Below, piece by piece: positions 23,672-30,408 of a stretch of DNA of 41,837 nucleotides. The stretch lies in contig CAJTTA010000017.1 of assembly GCA_910579305.1 (NCBI GenBank), positions 1-41,837 on the forward strand, written 5' to 3'. The translations under genes and the position numbers were made by a program. Within the stretch, counting starts at the first letter, position 1; every line of letters begins with the position of its first letter. Source of the DNA: an uncultured Muribaculaceae bacterium. GTDB taxonomy: Bacteria; Bacteroidota; Bacteroidia; Bacteroidales; Muribaculaceae. The notes beneath the pieces were generated by a model. That model ran no database searches. It saw nothing but the letters and a program-made list of their open reading frames with translations, and had not been told where the DNA came from.

Positions 23672-23684
23672 TAGTATTATTGTT

Positions 23685-24449
23685 ATGAAGAAAGATATCA
23701 GAGTTAAAATTCTTGAGATACAAAGGCATGCCAATGCAAGTGTGCTTATGACTGTTATTCCGGCTGATGGCTCTATGTTGCCATCCATAGCACCGGGACA
23801 ATTTGTTAACATCAAGGTGCCCGATACAGACGGTGTCTTTCTAAGGCGTCCTATATCGGTGTGCGATGTGGAGGAAAACCGACTATATCTGTATATCAAG
23901 CCAGCAGGCAAGGGCACTATGAGTCTTTGCTCTCTGAAGCAAGGCGATGAGTTTGACGTATTGCTTCCTTTGGGAAATTCTTTTACTGTCGCAGGAGAGG
24001 CAGGGAGATTTCTACTTGTGGGAGGCGGTGTAGGCATAGCTCCCCTTCTGTATCTTGGCCGCGTATTGCGCTCTAAAGGCTCAAAGGTGGAATTCTTACT
24101 CGGTGGCGCATCAAAGGCAGACCTGGAGATGGCCGATGAGTTTGCCAGATATGGAGATGTCCACGTCACAACGGTAGATGGCTCTATGGGTGTGAGGGGA
24201 TTCGTGACCGATCACTCGGTGATCTCTTCAGACTTTGATGCCATTTATAGCTGTGGCCCCACTCCTATGATGAAAGCTGTGGCCAATGTTGCGCGTAGCC
24301 GGGATATACATATGGAAGCGAGTCTTGAAAACCATATGGCTTGCGGGCTCGGCGCCTGCCTCTGTTGCGTGGAAAACACAAAAGATGGCCATAGATGCGT
24401 GTGTACTGATGGCCCTGTCTTTAATATTAAAGATCTTAATTGGGAGTGA
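23685..24449 (+). CDS. pyrK: Dihydroorotate dehydrogenase B electron transfer subunit (PyrK)
   Basis: PyrK carries FAD and a [2Fe-2S] cluster and passes electrons from PyrD to NAD+, the fourth step of UMP synthesis in class 1B enzymes. The 254-residue protein shows the FAD-binding barrel (PGQFVNIKVP, FLRRPISVCDV), the nucleotide-binding GGGVGIAPLLYLG and CGPTPMM, and the cluster ligands C220, C225, C228 and C240 in ACGLGACLCC and CVCTDGPVF. Its partner pyrD lies about 5 kb away on the opposite strand (29350-30258), so the usual pyrK-pyrD pairing is broken here. The stop overlaps the start of the Crp-like regulator as TGATG. Confidence 0.95.
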   Translation: MKKDIRVKILEIQRHANASVLMTVIPADGSMLPSIAPGQFVNIKVPDTDGVFLRRPISVCDVEENRLYLYIKPAGKGTMSLCSLKQGDEFDVLLPLGNSFTVAGEAGRFLLVGGGVGIAPLLYLGRVLRSKGSKVEFLLGGASKADLEMADEFARYGDVHVTTVDGSMGVRGFVTDHSVISSDFDAIYSCGPTPMMKAVANVARSRDIHMEASLENHMACGLGACLCCVENTKDGHRCVCTDGPVFNIKDLNWE

Positions 24450-25123
24450 TGTCACGGGTATCCATGTATGAGACCCTCATGTCGTTGCCTTTGTTTAATG
24501 GCGTAAGTGCAGAGAAACTGTCATTGTCGCTTGAGAAGATTCCGCTTGAGTTCAGCCGGATAGCGAAGGGTGACGCCCTGGCTCATGAGGGAGATGCGTG
24601 TGAAGCATTGCAATTTCTGCTAAAAGGAGAGGCGATTGTGAGGCGCCGGCTTTTTAGCGGGAGTCTTATCATGGAGCAAAGAGTGGGTGCAGGGTCGGTA
24701 TTTATGCCGGAGAATCTATTTGGGCTGTACACGGATTACAATGCAGACATTGTAGCTTACACAGCTGCGAGTGTCATGTCAATAAGCAAGCATAAGTATC
24801 TTGAGATGTTGGGGATGGACAGGGTGTATCAGGTCAATTTATTGAATTATCTCTCATACAAATGTCAGGTGCGCAGCATGCACCTTGCTAATTGTCTGTC
24901 TGATAGACTGATGGATTTTTGCAAAAGAATGTGGCATGGCATAGGCGATCGCAGAGCAGTCTCCACTACATTTCAAGCGGAGATGGAGACATTTGTCAAG
25001 CTTACCGGCTTAGACATGCAATCAATCCAGCGCCAGATAGTCAATTTGACTAATGCCGGGTATGCATCCTCTACAACTGACGGCAATACTTTAAGATTCA
25101 CTCTACATCGGATGGCTGACTGA
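24449..25123 (+). CDS. Crp/Fnr family transcriptional regulator
   Basis: About 224 residues from the ATG at 24449, overlapping the pyrK stop by one base; an upstream in-frame TTG at 24440 is less likely. The N-terminal half is a cyclic-nucleotide-binding beta-roll (LPLFNGVSAEKLSLSLEKIP, AKGDALAHEGDACEALQFLLKGEAIV). A long dimer helix follows, then a C-terminal winged helix (ETFVKLTGLDMQSIQRQIVNLTNAGY). It lacks an N-terminal Fnr Cys cluster, and I cannot tell which effector it senses. The translational overlap with pyrK suggests a link between this regulator and pyrimidine or redox state. Its 3' end overlaps the convergent gtrA-like gene by 26 bases. Confidence 0.88.
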   Translation: MSRVSMYETLMSLPLFNGVSAEKLSLSLEKIPLEFSRIAKGDALAHEGDACEALQFLLKGEAIVRRRLFSGSLIMEQRVGAGSVFMPENLFGLYTDYNADIVAYTAASVMSISKHKYLEMLGMDRVYQVNLLNYLSYKCQVRSMHLANCLSDRLMDFCKRMWHGIGDRRAVSTTFQAEMETFVKLTGLDMQSIQRQIVNLTNAGYASSTTDGNTLRFTLHRMAD

Positions 25124-25553
25124 CGCGACATTTGGCCTGATTCCGGTTCCGCTCAAAGTATCTGCTTGTAAGTGCAAATCTTACAAGCAGATAATTGCAA
25201 GGAATGCATATTGCCATTGCCGGTATCAATGCGAGGGTATTCCCCACAATGCCCTTGAATATGGCCACAAGACCTACCTGCATCCCCATATTGATAAGGT
25301 GGCTGAGTGTGAATCCGAGTCCTTTTTTAGCGTTGGGGCTTGTGTGGAAGGTGAAATAATTGGATAAGAAGAAGTTGAAAAGAAAACTTATGGCATAGCT
25401 AATCAGAGTGGAGGGAACCGCCTTGACATGCACGGCGTTTACGAATATCACGTATATGCCATATTGCAGAATTGTTGCGAACCCGCCGACAATGCCGAAG
25501 CGAATTATTTCGGAAAGACGGCTTTTGCCGTTGATTAACGTTTTAATTTTCAT
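25098..25553 (-). CDS. GtrA family membrane protein
   Basis: A 151-residue, four-TM protein of the GtrA family (GtrA/PF04138), thought to flip undecaprenyl-phosphate-linked sugars or help polyprenol-linked glycosylation at the inner membrane. Hydrophobic segments are near 17-38, 42-62, 80-100 and 106-126 (IIRFGIVGGFATILQYGIYV, AISFLFNFFLSNYFTF, INMGMQVGLVAIFKGIVG). It starts 11 bases inside the end of the glycosyltransferase gene, so the two are coupled, as in classic gtrA-gtrB pairs of serotype conversion and teichoic acid modification. Its tail overlaps the convergent crp-like gene. Confidence 0.9.
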   Translation of the reverse strand: MKIKTLINGKSRLSEIIRFGIVGGFATILQYGIYVIFVNAVHVKAVPSTLISYAISFLFNFFLSNYFTFHTSPNAKKGLGFTLSHLINMGMQVGLVAIFKGIVGNTLALIPAMAICIPCNYLLVRFALTSRYFERNRNQAKCRVSQPSDVE

Positions 25554-26499
25554 TATTGCGGGGTGATACTGAATTTACGAAGTATGGCGGACGGCGTTTG
25601 GTCTCCAGGAATATTCTGCCCAGATATTCGCCGATGATACCTAAAGCGAGAAGAATGAAGCCACCAAGAAACAATATCAGGGAGACAATAGTGGGATAAC
25701 CGGCTACGGCATCTCCCCAGAATAAAGCTTTTACCAGGACGATGATCAGATAGATGAACGCTATCACAGAGACAATAAGACCCACATAGGAAGCCAGCCT
25801 TAAAGGCACTACGGAGTGAGACATTATGCCATCGGCAGCAAGATGCATCAGTTTGCGCGCACTCCACTTGGAAGTGCCGGCCACGCGCCTGGCAATGTCG
25901 TATTCCACAGGCGTTTTGCTGAAACCTATAAGATCATATAGCCCTTTGGTATATCTTTGTGTTTCGCGTATTTTGCGTAACGCATCGACGCATTGCCGGT
26001 CAAGCAGCCTAAAGTCGCCGGCATCATCCGTGAGCCGGACATCTCCCGACATGCCTGAAAGCAGCTTGTGGTAGACTCTTGACATGGTTTTCTTCATGAT
26101 GCCCTGATCGCGATGACGGCGACGGCCATATACGTCCTTGAATCCTTCCTCCCATTTGGCAAGCATGGCCGGGATGGCCGATGGCGGCTCCTGCAGATCG
26201 GCATCAATGGTAATGACACAGTCTCCGTCAGCATTATCAAAACCTGCAAGCATGGCAGTCTCTTTGCCGTAATTGCGCGAGAGATCCACATATCTCACAC
26301 GGGAATCGGAGGCGGCCAGGTCTCTTATTATATTCATTGTGCCATCGGAACTGCCGTCATTTACAAACAGAAGTTCCCAATCGTAGCTCACAGACATTTC
26401 ATCTGCAAGCCTGGAGACCGTATCATAGAAAAGAGGCAGAGCCTCCTGCTCATTATAAGCCGGGATCAGCAGGGTTATTTTCTTTTTCTTCCTGTTCAT
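25543..26499 (-). CDS. GtrB-like family 2 glycosyltransferase, polyprenol-linked (two C-terminal TM segments)
   Basis: About 318 residues from the ATG at 26499, which gives MNRKKKKITLLIPAYNE; the frame extends 19 codons upstream inside engB. The GT-A domain shows LLIPAYNEQEALP, FVNDGSSDGTMNII, LSRNYGKETAMLAGF, TIDADLQEPPSAIP (DxD) and GDFRLLDRQCVDALR, matching bactoprenol glucosyl/mannosyl transferases. Two C-terminal membrane helices follow (about 230-255 and 265-290: YVGLIVSVIAFIYLIIVLVK and LILFLGGFILLALGIIGEYLG). It would transfer a sugar to undecaprenyl phosphate, and the coupled GtrA would flip it. The start overlaps the engB 3' end by 47 bases, an unusually long same-strand overlap. 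The donor sugar is unknown. Confidence 0.93.
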   Translation of the reverse strand: MNRKKKKITLLIPAYNEQEALPLFYDTVSRLADEMSVSYDWELLFVNDGSSDGTMNIIRDLAASDSRVRYVDLSRNYGKETAMLAGFDNADGDCVITIDADLQEPPSAIPAMLAKWEEGFKDVYGRRRHRDQGIMKKTMSRVYHKLLSGMSGDVRLTDDAGDFRLLDRQCVDALRKIRETQRYTKGLYDLIGFSKTPVEYDIARRVAGTSKWSARKLMHLAADGIMSHSVVPLRLASYVGLIVSVIAFIYLIIVLVKALFWGDAVAGYPTIVSLILFLGGFILLALGIIGEYLGRIFLETKRRPPYFVNSVSPRNNEN

Positions 26500-27112
26500 A
26501 AGTTTTAGAGATAGTCCACTCGCGGTTAAGTTCTTCAATATATCCGAGAAGATCATCTCGCCCTGTGGCTTTTTCTGCCGACGTTACAAATATCGGAGGC
26601 AACTCTTCCCATTTCTCAAGGAGAGTCTTGGTGTAATTCTCTATGTTTCCCTTTGCAGCACGGATGCTTATTTTGTCGGCTTTAGTGAAGACTATTGAGA
26701 ATGGCACGCCTTCTTCACCAAGCCATTCCATGAATTCAAGATCTATCTTCTGAGGGGAGTGGCGTATGTCGACAAGAACAAAGAGAGTGACCATCTGAGG
26801 ACGCTCAAGCACATAATCCTCGATTATACGCCTGACTTCATCGCGCTGCTTCTTGCCTCTCGCTGCGTAGCCGTATCCGGGCAAATCGACAATGTACCAT
26901 TCGCCGTTATTTATCTCAAAGTGATTTATGAACAGAGTCTTGCCGGGAGTCTGGCTCGTTTTGGCAAGGCCTTTGCGCCTTACCAGCATGTTTATGAGAG
27001 AGCTTTTCCCTACATTACTTCTGCCAATAAATGCATATTCGGGAGCGTCAGTAGCAGGGCACTGTTGTACCTTGGCATTGCTTATGAGGTATCGGGAGTT
27101 GCGGATTTCCAT
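26453..27112 (-). CDS. engB: Ribosome biogenesis GTP-binding protein EngB/YsxC
   Basis: An essential GTPase of 219 residues needed for 50S assembly. The G motifs are complete: P-loop GRSNVGKSSLINML, G2 region SQTPGKTLFINHFEI, G3 DLPGYGYA and G4 TKADK. The C-terminal end (about 205-219, KTYEQEEKENNPADPGL) is charged and outside the fold; it is also the part overlapped by the downstream glycosyltransferase start, so the tail may be shorter in relatives. It has its own -7 element upstream and is separated from tex by 85 bases. Confidence 0.96.
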   Translation of the reverse strand: MEIRNSRYLISNAKVQQCPATDAPEYAFIGRSNVGKSSLINMLVRRKGLAKTSQTPGKTLFINHFEINNGEWYIVDLPGYGYAARGKKQRDEVRRIIEDYVLERPQMVTLFVLVDIRHSPQKIDLEFMEWLGEEGVPFSIVFTKADKISIRAAKGNIENYTKTLLEKWEELPPIFVTSAEKATGRDDLLGYIEELNREWTISKTYEQEEKENNPADPGL

Positions 27113-27122
27113 AATTCAAGTG

Positions 27123-27130
27123 CAAATTTA
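27123..27130 (-). promoter_or_regulatory. -7 element of engB
   Basis: On the minus strand it reads TAAATTTG, a match to TAnnTTTG, 10 bases before the engB ATG. There is no TTTG at the -33 spacing. Confidence 0.45.
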
Positions 27131-27197
27131 ACAGTTTTATTTCATATGATAACATATTTGCTCCCTAAAAGAGTTTGTCATACGTCTATTCAGCCCC

Positions 27198-29321
27198 TTA
27201 ATTCTGCGGAACATCCTTCATGGAAAGTCCTATACGGCCGCGATCAACATCCACTTCTATTACTTTGACTATGACCTCCTGATGGATGCGTACAAGAGAG
27301 TGTGGATCGCGCACTCGCTTAACGGCCATTTTAGAGACATGCACCAACCCTTTTGTCTTTATGCCGAGATCGACAAAGCATCCGAAGTCAGTGATATTGG
27401 CTATCTTTCCCGGAAGAATCATGCCCTCATGCAGGTCAGAGATAGAGTTTATGCTATTGTCAAAACTGAATTGACGCAATGTAGGGCGGGGATCGCGACC
27501 GGGTTTTTCAAGTTCGGCCAGGATGTCTTCAAGCGTCTCTATTCCAGTGTTGTCATCAACATATTTCTGTAGCTCAATACGGTCTCGCGCCGATTTATCT
27601 GACAATATTGAGCGTAGGTCGCTTCCAATATCGGTAGCCATGCGCTCCACAAGTCTGTAGCGCTCGGGATGCACAGCTGAGTTGTCAAGCGGATTATTCC
27701 CATCCGGGATGCGGAGGAATCCGGCACATTGTTCATATGCTTTTGCTCCAAGGCGCGGCACATTAGTCAACTCAGCGCGGGATGCGAAGGGGCCATGCTC
27801 TCTGCGGTAATCCACGATGCGTGAGGCGAGGGCCGGGCCTATGCCGCTTACAAAGGTAAGGAGTTCGCGGCTTGCAGTGTTCACATTAACCCCCACAAGA
27901 TTCACGCAGCTCTCGGTCACGCTCTCCAGTTTTGATCTGAGCAGGCCTTGATCCACATCATGTTGATACTGGCCCACACCGATTGATTTCGGGTCAATCT
28001 TAACCAATTCAGAGAGAGGATCCATGAGACGGCGTCCGATGCTCACTGCTCCGCGCACGGTCACATCATAGTCCGGAAATTCACGCCGGGCTACTTCCGA
28101 AGCGGAATATACGGATGCACCGTCTTCATTCACCATGTAAATCTCTACATCTTCGCCCGGATCCAGCGCCTCGATGAATTCGCGTGTCTCACGTCCTGCC
28201 GTGCCATTTCCTATGGCAATAACTCTTACTTCATAGCGATCAATCATTTTCAGGAGCTGCATTTCAGCATACACCATCTTGTCGCGCGAAGCGTGAGGAT
28301 ATATCGTGTCATTATGGATGAGGTTGCCTTGTGCATCAAGGATCACAACCTTGCAGCCGGTGCGTATTCCGGGATCAATCGCCATCAGGCCACGGCTGCC
28401 GAGAGGAGGGGAGAGCAGGAGCTGACGCAGATTGGAGGCAAATACGTCGATTGCCTGCAAATCGGCATTACGTTTTGAAATAGCGGCAAACTCATTTTCT
28501 ATGGAAGGGCACAGTAATCGCGCGTAGGCATCCTCTACAGCCCGTGCCACAATTGCAGATTTCTCCCCGTTGCCTTTTACAAAAATCCGCTTTATGCGAC
28601 TGCATGATTCAGGCGCCGGGGAAATCGCTACCTTAAGAAGCCCCTCCTGCTCGCCGCGACGCATGGCAAGCAGCCTGTGTGAAGAGCAGCGCCGAAGTGG
28701 CTCTTTTACATCGAAATAATTTCTATATTTCTGGGCCTCGGTCTCTTTCCCTTTAGTTACATGGCATGAGATGATAGCCGTCCTCTCAAAACTCGTGCGC
28801 AGTGAGGCTCGCGCCCGAGAATCTTCATTCACCCATTGAGCTATAATGTCTTCCGCACCACGTATGGCCTCTGCTTCATCGGGCACGTCTTGGCTTATGA
28901 AAGCATCCGTCCGCAGGGGAGAATCATGTTGTGCCATTATGATTTTGGCCAACGGCTCCAGGCCCTTTTGTCTGGCTGCTTCAGCACGAGTCCTGCGTTT
29001 GGGCTTGAAAGGGAGATAAAGGTCTTCTACCTCGGAAGCATTCCAGGAAGAGACAATTTTATCATGCAGAGAGTCAGTGAGAGAGCCTTGCGCCTCTATT
29101 GTTTCGATTATGTAGGCCTTGCGGCGTTGCAGATCCTTCAGCTGCAACATACGGTCGAGCACCGATTCCACTTTTACCTCATCCATAGATCCGGTCGCTT
29201 CCTTGCGGTAGCGGCTTATGAACGGGATGGTAGCGCCCCCCTCCAGCAGTTCTACAGTGTTGCGTATGTGCTTGGCAGGCAGCCCCATTTCTTGTGCTAT
29301 GATGCTTATTATCTCATCCAT
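27198..29321 (-). CDS. tex: Tex family RNA-binding transcription accessory protein
   Basis: Tex is a cytoplasmic nucleic-acid-binding protein related to eukaryotic Spt6. The 707 residues contain the N-terminal helix-turn-helix/central helical region (HIRNTVELLEGGATIPFISRYRKEATG), the YqgF/RNase H-like domain (MAIDPGIRTGCKVVILDAQG near 330), the helix-hairpin-helix modules (ELLTFVSGIGPALASRIVDYR and AYEQCAGFLRI near 520-560) and a C-terminal S1 domain (GMILPGKIANITDFGCFVDLG, near 635-703). Its role in gene expression is only partly understood. The gene starts 28 bases after pyrD. Confidence 0.95.
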   Translation of the reverse strand: MDEIISIIAQEMGLPAKHIRNTVELLEGGATIPFISRYRKEATGSMDEVKVESVLDRMLQLKDLQRRKAYIIETIEAQGSLTDSLHDKIVSSWNASEVEDLYLPFKPKRRTRAEAARQKGLEPLAKIIMAQHDSPLRTDAFISQDVPDEAEAIRGAEDIIAQWVNEDSRARASLRTSFERTAIISCHVTKGKETEAQKYRNYFDVKEPLRRCSSHRLLAMRRGEQEGLLKVAISPAPESCSRIKRIFVKGNGEKSAIVARAVEDAYARLLCPSIENEFAAISKRNADLQAIDVFASNLRQLLLSPPLGSRGLMAIDPGIRTGCKVVILDAQGNLIHNDTIYPHASRDKMVYAEMQLLKMIDRYEVRVIAIGNGTAGRETREFIEALDPGEDVEIYMVNEDGASVYSASEVARREFPDYDVTVRGAVSIGRRLMDPLSELVKIDPKSIGVGQYQHDVDQGLLRSKLESVTESCVNLVGVNVNTASRELLTFVSGIGPALASRIVDYRREHGPFASRAELTNVPRLGAKAYEQCAGFLRIPDGNNPLDNSAVHPERYRLVERMATDIGSDLRSILSDKSARDRIELQKYVDDNTGIETLEDILAELEKPGRDPRPTLRQFSFDNSINSISDLHEGMILPGKIANITDFGCFVDLGIKTKGLVHVSKMAVKRVRDPHSLVRIHQEVIVKVIEVDVDRGRIGLSMKDVPQN

Positions 29322-29349
29322 GGGCTATAGCGGTCAAGAGATGTGAAAG

Positions 29350-30258
29350 TCAGATGATACCAATTATTTCATGAATATCGGCAATCCCTTCTCGGTCGCA
29401 GAACTCCTCTATGCCGGAGAGAATCTTCATGGTGCATGAAGGGTCTATGAAATTGGCGGTGCCTACTTGTATTGCCGATGCGCCGGCCATGATAAATTCC
29501 AGGGCATCACGCGCATTCATGATTCCTCCGAGGCCTATCACCGGCACCTTTACAGCCTTGGCCACTTGCCATACCATTCTTACTGCTATGGGTCTTATGC
29601 ATGGTCCGGAGAGACCTCCAGTGACAGTGCTCAGATAAGGACGCCGCTTTTCCACATCGATTGCCATGCCGAGAAATGTATTGGTAAGAGAAAGAGAGTC
29701 AGCTCCTTCAGCTTCTGCAGCAAGAGCAATCGATGCTATGTCTGTCACATTGGGACTGAGCTTTACAATCATAGTGCGAGGCCACACACTTCTCACGGCC
29801 TTTGTAATTGAGGCGGCGCCTTCGCATGTCGTGCCGAACGCCATGCCTCCCTGTTTGACGTTAGGGCATGAAATGTTGATTTCCACCGCAGCGACCTTCT
29901 CGAGAGGTGCCAGAATCTCGCATACTTTCATGTAATCTTCAGGACAGGCACCACTCACATTTACGATAACGGCCGAATCAAGATGAGACAGTCCCGGATA
30001 TATATGATCGGCAAAATGACGCACTCCTTTATTCTGAAGTCCTACGGCGTTCAGCATGCCTGAAGGGGTCTCTGCCATGCGCGGATAAGGGTTGCCTTCA
30101 CGTGGATTCAGAGTGGTTCCCTTGACAATAAAACCGCCAAGGCGTTCAAGGTCAACGAAGTCTGAGAATTCATGACCATAGCCGAAAGTGCCCGAGGCAG
30201 TCAGCACGGGATTCTTAATAGTGAGTTTGTCAGATAATTTTACGCTTAGATTCACCAT
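29350..30258 (-). CDS. pyrD: Dihydroorotate dehydrogenase (class 1B catalytic subunit)
   Basis: It oxidises dihydroorotate to orotate with FMN and hands electrons to PyrK. The 302-residue protein is class 1B-like: TASGTFGYGHEF, KGTTLNPREGNPYPRMAETPSG (near 47-67), NAVGLQNKG, the catalytic-loop Cys C131 in EINISCPNVKQGG, LSPNVTDI, SLTNTF and the FMN-phosphate site GLGGIMNARDALEFIMAGAS. The partner pyrK is 5 kb away on the plus strand, with tex, engB and the Gtr genes between. It has its own -7 element and starts a minus-strand run toward tex. Confidence 0.96.
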   Translation of the reverse strand: MVNLSVKLSDKLTIKNPVLTASGTFGYGHEFSDFVDLERLGGFIVKGTTLNPREGNPYPRMAETPSGMLNAVGLQNKGVRHFADHIYPGLSHLDSAVIVNVSGACPEDYMKVCEILAPLEKVAAVEINISCPNVKQGGMAFGTTCEGAASITKAVRSVWPRTMIVKLSPNVTDIASIALAAEAEGADSLSLTNTFLGMAIDVEKRRPYLSTVTGGLSGPCIRPIAVRMVWQVAKAVKVPVIGLGGIMNARDALEFIMAGASAIQVGTANFIDPSCTMKILSGIEEFCDREGIADIHEIIGII

Positions 30259-30314
30259 GTCTTGTAATGGGTTGTGATTAAGAGACTGTTAAAAAAATAC
30301 AGATCTCGGCATCG

Positions 30315-30322
30315 CAAAATTA
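30315..30322 (-). promoter_or_regulatory. -7 element of pyrD
   Basis: On the minus strand it reads TAATTTTG, 57 bases from the pyrD ATG. It is paired with an opposite-facing TAATTTTG 32 bases away for the antiporter gene. Confidence 0.45.
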
Positions 30323-30354
30323 ACAAAAAATCCGTAGAGTTCGTAATTTTTTTG

Positions 30355-30362
30355 TAATTTTG
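30355..30362 (+). promoter_or_regulatory. -7 element of the antiporter-guaA transcript
   Basis: TAATTTTG, exact TAnnTTTG, about 46 bases before the ATG at 30409. There is no TTTG at the -33 spacing. Confidence 0.5.
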
Positions 30363-30408
30363 TAGGCAAGTTTCTTAGTGCGCGGTCAGCATCGCTAAAA
30401 TTTTAAAT

